A stretch of 64,000 bases of DNA from Homarus americanus (GCF_018991925.1 NW_024735317.1:167501-231500); one strand, 5' to 3'. Positions 45,375-58,704 are shown, numbered from the stretch's first letter. Numbers and translations are program-made. The notes: generated from the sequence alone by a model not told the origin.

Positions 45375-45735
45375 TAGACTGGTTGACTGGTTGATTGTAT
45401 GGACTGGTGGATTAGTTGGTTGATTGGACTGGTTGAGTAATTGGTGGATTGGTTGAGAGTAATTGATGGAATGGTTGATTAGTTGATTGGGTGGTTGATT
45501 GGTCTGGTTGAGTAATTGGTGGATTGGTTGACTAAATGGTGGAGTGGTTGACTGGTTGACTGTATGGGCTGGTTGTGTAATTGGTTGAGTGGTAGAATGG
45601 ATGTTGGTGGATTGATTGATTGGTTGACTAAAATGATGGACTGGTAGACTTGTTATTATCTGACTGACTGGCTGACTAACTGACTGGCAATCATGGCTGA
45701 CTGGCAAACATGGCTGACTGGTTATGTAACTGGAG
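45375..45735. repeat. Degenerate GACTGGTTGATTGG repeat
   Basis: Short-unit array of TGGTTGA variants over about 360 nt. Confidence 0.8.
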
Positions 45736-45879
45736 AAAGTTTTTAGTCATTTGTATACGTCTTATGGCGAGTAATAATGTTTTATTTATGTTAAAAAAGA
45801 AAATGGGGGAACTTTTCATCGGCGACCTTTTTAAATTGTGCAAAAAATAAAGGCAGGTAGTTTATGTATTAGTCTGGGA

Positions 45880-46495
<616 letters not shown>

Positions 46496-46497
46496 GT

Positions 46498-46905
46498 TAG
46501 GTTTGGTTTGGTTTGGTTGGGTTTGGTTGGGTTTGGTTTGGTTGGCCTACTTGCTAGGTTTGGCTTGGTTGTTTGCTGGGTTGGTTGTTGTTGTCAGTTG
46601 GGTTGTTGTTGTTGGTTGGTTATTAGTTGGTTGGTTGGGTTGGGTTTGGTTTGGTAGTAGTAATGGTGGTGTGGGAGGTTACTACCACCACAACCACTAC
46701 TCCCTACAACAACTAACCACTATCACCAACACAACTAATACTCTCACTACTACCACCACCACTTTCACAACCACCATCAATTACCACTACCATCACCACC
46801 ACAACTAATACCCCCTACAACTACCACCACTACCACAACTAATACCCCAGCAACTACCACCATCACCATTTTCACAACCACCATTAATTTCCACTACCAC
46901 CAATA
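46498..46905. repeat. GGTTTGGTTG and CACCACTACCA repeats
   Basis: GGTTTGGTTGGG repeats to about 46650, then ACCACCACTACC-type units. Confidence 0.85.
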
Positions 46906-47040
46906 CATAAACCACCATCACCACTTTCACAATCTCAACTCTTGACTTTCTAAATTTTACAGAATCTTTCTCTCGACTAAAACACTTTCCGTCTCCCCCA
47001 ATGAGGTTACTCCCCACTAAACAGATCTTAGCTCCCCAGG

Positions 47041-47042
<2 letters not shown>

Positions 47043-47092
<50 letters not shown>

Positions 47093-47145
47093 GAAGACAG
47101 AGAGGTCAAGAGTTTGTAAGACAGAGAGGTCAAGAGTTTTAAATC
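47043..47145. repeat. (GT)n and duplicated GACAGAGAGGTCAAGAGTTT
   Basis: (GT)n 47045-47090, followed by two copies of a ~27-bp unit. Confidence 0.9.
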
Positions 47146-47289
47146 AGAGTCAAAAACAATTCGAGTTGTTTTGTTGAGTCGATAATTCCGTTCTCTCTCT
47201 TTTCCCCGCCAGGTCAATAGGTCAAGGCCGCATTCTTAAATAGCCCGACTTTCAGTGTGTATCAGAATCTGTGTTTTGACTACGGGCGT

Positions 47290-47560
47290 TTTAATCCTTT
47301 GATGGTAGTGGGTTTAACTCTTTGTGGATGATGGTTTAACCGTTTGTAGGGGTTAAATCATCGTACTCTAAGGGTTTAAGTAATCGAATTCAACAGTTAA
47401 ATCATCATCAAAAGGGGGTTAAGTCATCATTTTCAAAGGGTTAAGTCATCGTTCTCAGAGGGGTTAAGTCATCGTACTCTAAGCGGTTTAGTAATCGTAC
47501 TCAAGGGTCAAGTCATCTCCCTCAAGGGATTAAATCATTATCCTTAAAGGGTTAACAATA
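47290..47560. repeat. ~25-bp minisatellite GGTTAAGTCATCGTACTC
   Basis: About nine diverged copies of AGGGGTTAAGTCATCGTACT. Confidence 0.8.
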
Positions 47561-48039
47561 ACTTCAACAGCAACTTTGGTCAGAACAGGTTAAAGCTTCA
47601 CCTACTTCCGTTCAACACACTTGCAACATTATCCAACATCAACGCACTGAACATTAACCCAAACACATACTTATGATTAAATTCACCTGTTATAATTATT
47701 AAAAACTTAGATCAATAAAAATTCTCCCACGATTAGGGGGAAAAAAACACTCTTGATTTTTGTCCGTAAAGTTAAGTGCTTGCGGTATCTTGTAAACGCA
47801 CTTGCAATATTTTAACGAGAGTAGATTAAGAGTATACGAAAATACACTATATATATAATCGATTTTTTTGGGGTGGGGAATTGGGGTGGGGTGGAGAGCG
47901 TTTTTTTTGGGGGGGAGAGTGAGGTTGATTGAAATTTCCTGCAATATCGTGTACTCTAAATTTTCCGGTTATTTTTGTCTCCTAAGGTTTAAAAGATGAT
48001 TGAAATTTTTTTTACAAGAACTTTCCGTAGGTTTTTATT

Positions 48040-48180
48040 TCTGAGGAAGGAGGAGAAGTAAAAGGAGGAGGGAGGAGGAGAAAAGAAGGTAAAATGAGGA
48101 GAAGGAGGAGGAGGAGGAGGAGGAGGAGGAGGAGAAGAAGAAGAAGAAGAAGAAGGGGGATCAGTAACAGGAAGAGAAGC
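48040..48180. repeat. GGA/GAA trinucleotide repeat
   Basis: GGAGGAGG and GAAGAAGAA runs. Confidence 0.9.
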
Positions 48181-48494
48181 AGAAATTTTGCCCCCCCAAA
48201 AAAAAATACAAAAAATCTAGAAAAATAATGAAATTTGCAACAACTCATTAAAAATTCAATTGCAATTTCCTCAACCTCAATATACTCTTAACCGTGAGTG
48301 AATTTACTTGCAATATTACCTAACCCAACCTAAGTTGCATTAAACCTTATGTATTATAAACGCTTCCTAGTTACACATTGAATCTCTGCAATATATTCAG
48401 TAGTTAAATGTTGGTAATGATAGTATGGTGGTGATTGGGTAGTTAGTAATGGTATTATGGTAATGTGGTAGTAATTGGGGAGTTAGTGATGTTA

Positions 48495-48722
48495 ACTACT
48501 ACCAACCACCATCATCACCACCACTAACCACAACTACTACCATCACCAACCACCATCATCACCACCACTAACCACAACTACTACCATCACCACTATTACC
48601 ATCACCAACCACCATCATCACCACCACTAACCACAACTAATACCATCACCAACCACCATCATCACCACCACTAACCACAACTACTACCATCACCACCACT
48701 ACCATCACCAACCACCATCAGG
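48495..48722. repeat. ~43-bp minisatellite of ACC units
   Basis: Repeats of ACCACCATCATCACCACCAC plus TAACCACAACTACTACC. Confidence 0.9.
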
Positions 48723-49131
48723 GCACAGGAAAATTCTCCCTGTACTCTCCTTCAGGTTCCCCTAGCACACAATCTCCATGATCAACTCCGCCAGGTGTGT
48801 CGGGGAATTTTCCCTAGGCGGTGCTCCTACCTGTGTAAATATTCCCCCCAAAATATTTACCACCAGGTGAGACCCTTTAAGGTGATGATGCTGTGATGCC
48901 GTCTGATGAAGCTGTGTGTTTGGGATAATTGGTGATAATGATCTCTCTCTCTTTCCTTCCTTCATACTTTTCTACCTCTTTCTCACCCTCCTTCACCCCC
49001 CCCCCTCTCTCTCTCTCTCTTTCTCCTCCCACTGATCAGAGGCAGCCTCCCCTCTCGCTGTTATCTCACTGGAAGGTTTGATGTAGTGCCGCCAGATGGC
49101 TGATGCGGCCAATAGTCTCAGAAGGAGGTGT

Positions 49132-49135
<4 letters not shown>
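48723..49135. other. Spacer
   Basis: Complex sequence with a C/T-rich part at 48945-49030. No exon supported. Confidence 0.5.

Positions 49136-49188
<53 letters not shown>
49136..49188. repeat. (GA)n microsatellite
   Basis: About 26 GA repeats. Confidence 0.95.
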
Positions 49189-49190
<2 letters not shown>

Positions 49191-49969
49191 TGGTTACATT
49201 AGTTTTAGTTTCTTCTGGTGTGTGTGTTCGGGGTCGATGGATAGTTTACCTCCTCTGTTAACTTACTGAAAACATTGGTTAGTCTTGGTACATTAGTTGG
49301 ATTATTTGGTTAGGTTACTGTTGTGGGTTTATTATGAGTCTCTAGGGTACAATTTTTAGATCAAGATAAGCAAATAAGCCTCAGTGATCCACCGTCTACG
49401 TATATTATTGAATTTCTATTTATGCTAATTCTTTTATTTGTTATGTAAATACACTCATATGTACGTCAAAATATGTTTTATACACACACACACATTCATT
49501 GACCCCAACATAAACAAACAAATACCCCCACAACACACCCCCACAACACAACCCCCACACAAACACCCCCCTACACACACAGTAAGTCAAGCCCTGACCA
49601 GAACAGCACACTCATACACTCACACACCGCACCGTCATCACCCAACCATTATCTATGCATGACTACTGAATCATACACTAACCAATTTTGATATTTTACT
49701 CAACCAGTAACATTCTTACTACAGTATTCCCTTCACATATTGCATGATTCTTGCATTTCAATAATAAACCTCAGGATGGTATTTGGTTCGTGAATTGAAT
49801 TAGGGTGATGAAGTTGCAATTGATATGTAAAAAGATGTTGAGGGATTTGTTTTTTTTGTGGTGTTTGGTTAGGTTAGGATCTTATTAGGTCTGTTGTGTT
49901 TTGGTTGTAGTGGTGTTTGTTGATGTACAGTGGGATGAGTTTGGTTCTCTTGGTGTTTGTGTGTGTGTT

Positions 49970-50003
<34 letters not shown>

Positions 50004-50710
50004 GCCTTCTATGCCTCTTTCCTTGTCACTTCTGATCCTCTTCTTCCTACACCTTTTCCTTTCCACTTCCCCCCGTTCTTCTTCCTTTTATCCTCTTCCT
50101 CCTCCTCCTCCTTCTGATCTTCTTCCTCCTCCTCCTCCTCCTTCTTCTGATCTTCTTCCTCCTCCTCTTAATCCACTTCTTTTAATCTCATGCATATATT
50201 AATTCCTCAGCCATTCCAGAAATAATCATTTTTATCTCCTCTTCATTTTCCGCTTGCTGATGCTATTCCTTTTCCTTCTTCCTCCTTCACCTGCCTCTTC
50301 TACCTTCTCGCCTACTCCTCCTTCCCCCTTACCCTTCTGTTCCTTTTCCTCTGTTCTTCATTCCTCCTCTTCCCCCTCCTATCCTACATATTTTAACTCC
50401 TGATTTAAAGAAGCAAAATTTTTCCGTCTTCTTCTTCTTCTTCTTCTTCTTCTTCTTCGTCTTCGTCTTCGTCTTCTTCTTCTTCTTCTTCTTCTTCTTC
50501 TTCTTCTTCTTCTTCCTTCTTCCTCTTCCTTCTTCCTCCTCCACCAGGCAGTGCGCGCCACACTTTCCCTTTCCAATTAACAAAAGAGCTCGCCAAGCCA
50601 ACAGTTGTCTAGCCTTAACTGTTCCATTGACTAAAAGGCTCACAGAATTCCGACGACTCCACTACGTAAGGTCTTTTAAATGCATTTGTCCAGGTTCTGT
50701 CCATTGGTGA
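49189..50710. other. Spacer with simple repeats
   Basis: CACACCCCCACAACA repeats at 49480-49580, (CT)n at 49975-50000, C/T-rich with TCCTCCTCC at 50090-50170, and (TTC)n at about 50431-50520 with a GTCTTC variant. The rest is complex but unassigned. Confidence 0.6.
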
Positions 50711-50859
50711 ATTGTGTCCAAGGTCTAAAGTATTTTATAGGTTTTGTCCAGTAGTGTATTTTTGTCCAAGGTCTGAACTCTCTGTTGGACGTCCTGGACA
50801 AAATTGGACTATAGGACTCAAACTAGACATAATTCCAACCACCAATACACAAATTAACA

Positions 50860-50987
50860 CATACATATATACGTACACACACACAAACCAAAATATACAC
50901 ACTAACACACATACGTACACACACACACACACACTGACTGAATCACATATACACACATACGTACACTGACTAAATCACACACACACA

Positions 50988-51018
<31 letters not shown>

Positions 51019-51020
51019 CG
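50860..51020. repeat. CACA/CATACGTACA repeats
   Basis: Mixed CACACA and ACATACGTACAC units. Confidence 0.85.
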
Positions 51021-51185
51021 ACCTCTACTGCGCCAATAAACGTTCAATTTAGCAGTGAAATCTGAACCCGTGTCATGAGCCAGCAGCGACAGACCTTCAC
51101 CGAGGCACAACCGCTGTAATATGACCGTGATGATAAGGTCAGTCAGCCACCAGTTGTACCAAAGTCTAAGCTGATCGTAAGACAA
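51020..51185 (-). other. Unassigned complex segment with open minus frame
   Basis: The minus strand encodes MSYDQLRLWYNWWLTDL, then LAHDTGSDFTAKLNVYWRS before running into CA repeat. No splice sites link it to the receptor. NVYWRS recalls DVYWRG at 25.78 kb, suggesting a dispersed element rather than a gene. Confidence 0.35.
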
Positions 51186-51327
51186 TTTATTACCTTATCT
51201 CCTTATCTGGATCACGTGGGGATTAGGTACCAATGATTAATTTACATGGTGATTAAATTCTCTAATGTTAATCTAACTTAACCTAACCGATAACACACAT
51301 AAACACATTTATCTTCAAATACCATCC

Positions 51328-51329
<2 letters not shown>

Positions 51330-51376
<47 letters not shown>
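51330..51376. repeat. (CA)n microsatellite
   Basis: About 22 CA repeats. Confidence 0.95.
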
Positions 51377-51378
<2 letters not shown>

Positions 51379-51524
51379 TACTCTTATCGTGTTTGTTTAC
51401 AGTTGCATGACGTCATAAAGGTTTACGAGTTTCAATTGTTGTATTTTATTTTGTTTGTTTTGGTGTGTAAATATATGGAACTTATGTCAACACGAGATGT
51501 GAGGAATGGATGGTTGTTTGTGGT

Positions 51525-51583
51525 AGTTGTTGTTGTTTTGTTGTTGTTGTTGTTGTTGTTGTTCTTTATCGTGTTGTTATTGC

Positions 51584-51618
<35 letters not shown>

Positions 51619-51669
51619 TCGTCTTCTTCTTCTTCTTCTTCTTCTTCTTCTTCTTCTTCTCATTAATTC

Positions 51670-51713
<44 letters not shown>
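51525..51713. repeat. Compound (GTT)n, (CTT)n and (CA)n microsatellite
   Basis: GTT repeats 51526-51617, CTT repeats 51621-51660 and CA repeats 51673-51713. Confidence 0.95.
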
Positions 51714-51717
<4 letters not shown>

Positions 51718-52650
51718 CTCTCCATTACCAAACGTTCAGTACCTACACATTGCCCTCAACACAAGCTTGACGCCACCACCGCCACCTCCTCCTCTCTCTC
51801 CTCCTCCCTCTCTCCCCTCCCTCCCTCTCTCCCTCCCTCCCTCTTGATAAATGGACCAAGTTTGAAGCAGAGCGTTTAAAGTGACCACATACTCCCTGTA
51901 CATATGAGCTATACTGGACTGCCATCTGTACGCTGTAGATCGATGTGTAAAATCTTAGGTGTTAAATTATACTTCATTTAGTCTCTGTATAATTTCGACG
52001 CCATGTTGGTTTATTTCGAAGTAATTTTTTTTTTTAGTTGTCAAATTCTCTTAGTTTATGATCTTAGTTTAATTCTGATGTTATATTAGCCTCTGGAATT
52101 AAGTCATAAATCTCACGAAATAGATAAATTCTTGTGTCATTAATACCAGAGAATTTTCACAACCTCGGGTGTTAGAATTACTCTCATGAGGTAGAGTCTC
52201 TGAGTAAAACTAACGCCATTGTAGTGCCTGATCTCCTAGCTGGTGGGGTAGTCAGAGTCACTTAGGAGATAACAAATAGGAGATACTCTTAAGGGAGTTT
52301 GAGACTGTGGTAGGAGGACTGTGGTAGTTGCGTGTATTGAACTCTTACTAAAGTGGTGTTGGCTCTCTGACGCTTGGGGGGACTGCCTGCTGTTGGGGAC
52401 TGTGGTGGAGGAGGAGGGGGTGTGGGCGTGGAGGTAGGAGGGTGAGGAAGGGAGGAAGGAAGTTTGTTTGGTGGTGATGGATGGTGGTGGTAGTGATGGA
52501 GGTTGTGATGGTGTTGGTGGAGGTAGTGGTAGATGGGGGGTAGTAGTAGTATTAGTAGTAGTAAGCAAACTACCCACTCGCTGTAACATATAGAATAAGA
52601 CACTTTAAGGACACTGTAATCATGAAATATCACTATACTTACACTTTATT
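51714..52650. other. Spacer
   Basis: CCTCCCTC-rich at 51775-51843, AT-rich 51940-52220, and GGTGGTAGTGATGG-type repeat at 52475-52560. A long minus-strand S/T/P-rich frame here has no homology I recognise. Confidence 0.5.
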
Positions 52651-52935
52651 TAATTACATACTTACAATTACAATATATAAAGGTTTGATGACTAAGGAAT
52701 TAACGCTGGAAACCGCCACAATAGGGATGGAAAAGGTGACGGTGGGAATAGTACACGGAAAAACAACTCCCGTCAACCCCGCGAACTGAAACTCTTGAAT
52801 CAGTGAATCCGAGACAGTACACAGTTTTGGGGCCATAGATGATGCACTGGGTCATGTAATGTCTCGGATTCACAGGTTCATGAGTCTCAGAGTTTCGTAT
52901 AATTGAGCACATTAACCACTCTAGCATGTTGCAGG
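52650..52935. other. Unassigned complex segment
   Basis: About 280 nt of GC-balanced sequence between repeats. A short + frame reads MTKELTLETATIGMEKVTVG and two minus frames are also open. TGTCTCGGATTCAC (52860) opposes GTGAATCCGAGAC (52804), forming an inverted repeat about 45 bp apart. Possibly a dispersed element; not identified. Confidence 0.35.
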
Positions 52936-52966
52936 AGTGTTGCTAAGGTGGTGGATGATAAAAAGT

Positions 52967-53627
52967 GTTACCAAGTGCGAAGAATAATGTGTAATGGCTG
53001 AAACAGTGTTACCAAGTGTGTGTGGCGTTATGTGTAATGGCTAAAACAGTGTTACCAAGTGTGTGGCGTTATGTGTAATGGCTAAAACAGTGTTACCAAG
53101 TGTGTGGCGTGATGTGTAATGGCTAAAACAGTGTTACCAAGTGTGTGGCGTTATGTGTAATGGCTAAAACAGTGTTACCAAGTGTGTGGCGTGATGTGTA
53201 ATGGCTAAAACAGTGTTACCAAGTGTGTGGCGTTATGTGTAATGGCTAAAACAGTGTTACCAAGTGTGTGGCGTTGTGTAATGGCTAAAACAGTGTTACC
53301 AAGTGTGTGCGATGTGTAATGGCTAAACAGTGTTCCCAAGTGTGTGGCGTGATGTGTAATGGCTAAAACAGTGTTCCCAAGTGTGTGGCGTTATGTGTAA
53401 TGGCACAAAACAGTGTTACCAAGTGTGTGGCGTTATGTGTATGGGTTAAAACAGTGTTACAAGTGTGTGGCGTGATGTGTAATGCAAAACGTGTTCTAAA
53501 GTGTGTGGCGTTATGTGTAATGGCTAAAACAGTGTTACCAAGTGTGTGGCGTGATGTGTAATGGCTAAAACAGTGTTACCAAGTGTGTGGCGTTATGTGT
53601 AATGGCTAAAACAGTGTTACCAAGTGT
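52967..53627. repeat. 41-bp minisatellite
   Basis: About 16 copies of a 41-bp unit including GTGTTACCAAGTGTGTGGCG and TTATGTGTAATGGC, alternating TTATG and TGATG in some copies. Confidence 0.92.
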
Positions 53628-53708
53628 ATTTATAGTATTTACACCGAGGAAATGAGTGACCATGTGAACTATTCCTCTTGTATGGGAAGATAATTTTAAA
53701 GGCATGTG

Positions 53709-53747
<39 letters not shown>

Positions 53748-54160
53748 TCTCTAAAAAGTGCCATCGAGAGAAATATTAAATGTTTTGGTCTTGTTCGTTT
53801 TTCGGTTTCCTTTTCAAAATAGTTGTACAGTACAATTTTTTTGGGGCATTTTCACTATTTTGTACATTTTATATTTTTGGTTTTTCTTGTAATTTTCTGT
53901 ATTTTTTTATATTTTCGTTGTATTCTTTTTATTTTGTGTTTTGTATTTACTTGTATTTCCGTTGTATTTGGCTGTTGTTGTTTGTATTTACGTTTAATCT
54001 GTATTTTTTTTAGTATTTACGTTGATTTTTGTTATCTTTATGTAATCTTCAAGAATTTTGTATTTTGGGGTAATTATTTAACGTATTTTCCTTATTTTTT
54101 CCCAGTTTTCTTATTTTTCGCTTATTTTCTTGAAATTTCACGGATTTTCCAACTCTCACG
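53628..54160. other. T-rich spacer
   Basis: (CT)n at about 53713-53752, then strongly T-rich sequence giving F/Y/C-rich open frames with no family similarity. Confidence 0.6.
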
Positions 54161-54600
54161 CGATCTTACAACTCACACGCACTCTACCGACACACACACA
54201 CACACTCTCTCTCAAGCCCCACGCACCCCAACAACCTCACAAATTCACTCACTCAACCCACAACCCACTCTACCGACACTCACACACTCTTCCATCCCTC
54301 ACGCACTTTCACGACACTTAGACATTCTCAACCCACAACACACTTTACCGACACACTCAATTTAAAACCACTCACACATTCTCCCAACTCACAACGCACT
54401 TTACCGTTTCACACACACACTCCCAACCTACAACACCCACTACCAACAAACACACACTCTCCCAAACTTCCCACGTACCCCAAAACCTCACAAATTGACT
54501 CACACATCCCACAACACACTCTATCTACAAGTACACACACTCCCAACCCCCCACACATCCCAACACCCTTACGAACTCACTCACATCCCAAGCCATTACC
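54160..54600. repeat. ACTCACACACTC-type degenerate repeat
   Basis: About 440 nt of C/A-rich units such as CTCACAACGCACTTTACCG and CCGACACTCACACACTC. Confidence 0.7.
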
Positions 54601-54729
54601 GGTGTGTGCCAGGGGGACTCAACTTAGCATATTAACCCCCCTCAAACTCTCTCTCTTGTGCTGTAAGTTGAAGGAATCATTGTAGTGTATTGTATTATAA
54701 ACGACTTGGCTCTTGCGTTTACGTCCGGA

Positions 54730-55035
54730 GTGAGTGATGTTTGGCTATAGTGAGTTAATACAGCGATGTTTTGGGATACAGTGAGTTAATACAGTGTTTT
54801 GGGGGATACAGTGAGTTAATACAGTGATTGTTTTAAGTACAGTGACTTAATACATTGATTTTTTGGGGTACAGTGAGTTAATACAGCGATGTTTTGGGAT
54901 ACAGTGAGTTAATACAGTAATATTATTGGTACAGTGAGTTAATAAAGTGATATTTTTGGTACAGTGAATTAATACAGTGTTGTTTGGGTACAGTGAGTTA
55001 ATACAGTGACGTGTGGATACAGTGAGTTGATAATA
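54730..55035. repeat. ~30-bp minisatellite
   Basis: About ten copies of TACAGTGAGTTAATACAGTG plus TTTTGGG variants. Confidence 0.9.
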
Positions 55036-55077
55036 CAGTGTCTTTTATGAATAGAGTAACGTGTTGATGGTGATATA

Positions 55078-55400
55078 CAGTTGTTCATCTCCACAAGCTC
55101 ACCATTACCGACAGAAATACAGTGAAATACAGCAATCGGTAATACAACAACACGAAAATTCAGAGAAATACAACAAATAGCAATACAACAAAGGCAAAGA
55201 ATACAATAAAATACAGTTGTTCATCTCCACAAGCTCACCATTACCGACAGAAATACAGTGAAATACAGCAATCGGTAATACAACAACACGAAAATTCAGA
55301 GAAATACAACAAATAGCAATACAACAAAGGCAAAGAATACAATAAAATACAGTTGTTCATCTCCACAAGCTCACCATCACTGACAGAAATACAGTAGGTA
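55078..55400. repeat. 136-bp tandem repeat
   Basis: 2.4 near-identical copies of a 136-bp unit starting CAGTTGTTCATCTCCACAAG, with starts at about 55078, 55214 and 55350. Confidence 0.93.
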
Positions 55401-55534
55401 CAGGAGACTACAGTAAGATAATATACGGGGCTGTATTTCTCAAACTATTTTCTGGTAATTTATTTCTCGGCGCTTTAGGGATTGAGGTGTCCCAGAGGTC
55501 CAACTGGTAAGAGTAGGGACTGGATTAGATTAAA

Positions 55535-55810
55535 GTGGGGTCTCCTAGGAATGGGGCCTAATAGGAATGGGGTCTGTTGGGTTGGGGGTCTCCTAGGAAT
55601 GGGGCCTAATAGGAATGGGGTCTGTTGGGTTGGGGTCTCCTAGGAATGGGGTCTGTTGGGTTGGGGTCTCCTAGGAATGGGGCCTAATAGGAATGGGGTC
55701 TGTTGGGTTGGGGTCTCCTAGGAATGGGGTCTGTTGGGTTGGGGTCTCCTAGGAATGGGGCCTAATAGGAATGGGGTCTGTTGGGTTGGGGTCTCCTAGG
55801 AATGGGGTCC
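55535..55810. repeat. ~22- and 48-bp composite minisatellite
   Basis: Alternating GGTCTCCTAGGAATGGGG, CCTAATAGGAATGGGGTC and TGTTGGGTTGGG units. Confidence 0.9.
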
Positions 55811-56720
55811 AGTAGGAGTGGAGTCTATTAATAATGTGTTCTAATAGAAATGAGGCCTACTAGTAATATTCTAATAGGAATGTGGCCTATTAGTAATTTA
55901 AGGCCCCAGCAGCCATTATAATAATCCTCAATACATTTTCATGAGAGACAAAACTCCCATCAGCCAAGATCAAAACTTTAACTTTTATTATTTCATGAAT
56001 ATTTAATATAAATTATGTATATACACTAAAATATGTAAATATAGAGAGGAAAGTATTGATATATAATATAAATTTAATCTCACTATCTACTGACCCGAGA
56101 AATAAGAGCTTTACCAGATAATGTTTACATTATCGAGATCTATCCTTCAGCGAACTCGTCCAGGTGCGAGAAGGTATCGTTTTAGAGTTTGTCTGTCTGT
56201 CTGTCTGTTACTTATCTTCATTCGTTCAATTCCCCTATTTTTTGTTGTTATTGTATTTATTTATTTATTATTATTATTATTCATATCTTTGTCACACCAA
56301 AAAACACCAAACAAACACCATAAAAACTCCCAAACACCATAAAACACCACAAAAACACCCGAAAACACCACAAAAACACCTTAAAACGCAATAAACCACC
56401 ATAAAAATATAAAAACACCTCCAAGACACCACAAAAATACTTTAAAACACCACAAAACACCATAAAACACCACAAAACACCATAAAACACCGAAACGCCC
56501 GCAATTCCTCGACAGTCTAAGGTTTTCTTGCGCAGGAGGAGAACGTGTTGACACCAGGCGAACCATTTTTCATAATTTTCTCTCCGTCAGCTGTAAAATC
56601 AAAACAAATCCTCGCGTCTCCGGTGAAAATTGTGGGGGATGTGGGTCGTATTTTACCTCTGGGACCTGGGAGTTTATTTTCCTACTAAGGAGATGGGATA
56701 CGGTTCTTACAGTGTGAATT
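55811..56720. other. Spacer
   Basis: Includes an AT-rich stretch (55970-56100) and a CACCATAAAACACC repeat (about 56295-56490). No exon supported. Confidence 0.55.
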
Positions 56721-56724
56721 AGAG

Positions 56725-57130
56725 GATGGAAGTTATAGAACGAACGAAAGGGTGGGATGGGAATTATAGAACGAACAAAGGTTGTGATTGCGAATTAACG
56801 GGTGGGATTGTGAATTGTAGAACGAACGAAGGGGTGGGATGGGAATTATAGAACGAACGAAGGCTGTGATTGTGAATTAACGGGTGGGATTGTGAATTGT
56901 AGAACGAACGAAGGGGTGGGATGGGAATTATAGAACGAACGAAGGCTGTGATTGTGAATTAACGGATGGGATTGTGAATTGTAGAGCGAATGAAGGGGGT
57001 GGGATTGTGAATTAACGGGTGTGATTGCGAATTATAAGGCGAACGAAGGGGTGAGATTGCGAATTAACGGGTGGGATTGTGAATTGTAGAACGAACGAAG
57101 GGGTGGGATTGCAAAATATCGGGTAGAATG
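56725..57130. repeat. ~81-bp tandem repeat
   Basis: Four to five copies built from GGGTGGGATTGTGAATT and TAGAACGAACGAAGG sub-units. Confidence 0.88.
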
Positions 57131-57664
57131 GCGAATTCTATAACAAAGGGGGTGTGAACGTGAAGTAACGGTTGTGATTGAGTTATATAAAGAACGAGAG
57201 GGTGAATTTGCGAAGTAAAAGAGGTAATTGAGAACTAAGAGAGAAAATTGCAAACTAATGAAGGTAATTTCGAATTAACGGGTATGATTACGAACTACTT
57301 GCCGAACGAGAGGATCTAATAACGAATTAAAGAGCCAACGAATGATTGTAATTGAAGACTAACGAACGAATATAATAGCGAACTGGGGAACCAACGAACA
57401 GACGTAACAACGAACAAAGGAGATAACGAATGAATAAAACAACGAACAAAGCAGCTAACAAATGGATATAGCAATAATCAAACTAACGAGAAAACCCGGA
57501 ATAGGACTCGAATTTACATACAGAATCCTTGGGTTTCCTTAGGTTAGGTCAGGTTTGGTTAGTTTAGGTTGGGTTAGCTTACATTACATGGACCTACCAA
57601 ACCCGGGTACGAATCTTGGGGGTTCACTAAGACGTAGAGAGAACGAACCCATTATTTTCCTACC

Positions 57665-57668
57665 TTAA

Positions 57669-57700
<32 letters not shown>

Positions 57701-57880
57701 CTATATCTCTACACACACACACACACACACATACCTGTACATATACACACATACACCTATATCTCTACATACACACACATATACCTGTAAATAAACATAT
57801 ACATATCTCTACATACCCACAAACACACACACACATACATGTACGTACCTGCACACACACACACACACACACACACAATG
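57665..57880. repeat. CACA and ATACACCTATATC repeats
   Basis: Several CA runs separated by ACATACACCTATATCTC units. Confidence 0.88.
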
Positions 57881-58138
57881 AGAAGGAATAAAAAATCTTC
57901 TTTGTTCTTTAATTTTGATGTCAGGTCGATTTCTCATTCAACTCTCACATTACACAAGGAAGAAAAATGAACCGAAGCGTAAAGGGTAGACACGGGTAAC
58001 CTCGTTTTACCTTTATTTCCATACGAGAGAATAATCTAATTGGATCGTAACTTGGTTCTGTCTCGACCACATAAGCCAACAGCAGGTGGGCCTCGTGTAC
58101 GTGTGTAAATATTGGCTGGAGTTGGGGGTAAGTTTGAT

Positions 58139-58173
<35 letters not shown>

Positions 58174-58600
58174 CACCAACACTGACACAACACCCAACCC
58201 AACCTTCCCACTACCCTTCTCTCCCCCTCTTCCACACCACCACACCTATATGAACATACCAGCTCAACAAACACACCTGTAATATATTCACCCCTGGAGA
58301 TGTCAGGTATACTCTTGTTGACATACTCTGAAGTGTCGTCCGTCGCCTTCCGTCACTGACTTATGGACGCAATCTACATATCAATTATGCTGAAGTTGAA
58401 TCTGTTATGGAGGGGAAACTACTACTGTCCAGTCCTGCCTTGTTTGGTGTGTGGGTTGTGTTGCGCTGTGTTGGTTGTGTTGTGTTGTGTTGTGTTGTGT
58501 TGTGCAGGTGTTTGGTATATGTGAGGCGGGTGAGTGTTCGTGTTGCATTGTGTTGTCCATAATGAGTGCTAAACCTGTCAATACTTCACACACTCCCTTA
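57881..58600. other. Spacer with CA repeat and TGTGTTG repeat
   Basis: (CA)n 58138-58166 and GTGTTGTGTTGTG at 58448-58505. The complex stretch 58015-58135 is open on the minus strand in two frames but was not recognised. Confidence 0.5.
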
Positions 58601-58704
58601 ACATAAAGAGAGAGAGAGAGAGAGAGAGAGAGTGTCAGTTTAGAAGTGGAATTTAGACATTATTAAACTGTCGAATATGTGTCAAGAGGCATGTGGGTCA
58701 GAGG

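Noticed and set aside
48762..48965. Candidate N-terminal receptor exon on the minus strand
   Set aside because: Open frame with HLVVNILGG but no TM1-like hydrophobic run joined to a phase-matching donor.
52967..53627. CRISPR-like regular array
   Set aside because: Units repeat head to tail with no unique spacers; eukaryotic minisatellite. Same reasoning applies to the other arrays.
53780..54365. Possible membrane protein frame rich in F, Y and C
   Set aside because: T-rich DNA composition explains it; no motif, and it runs into ACTC repeat.
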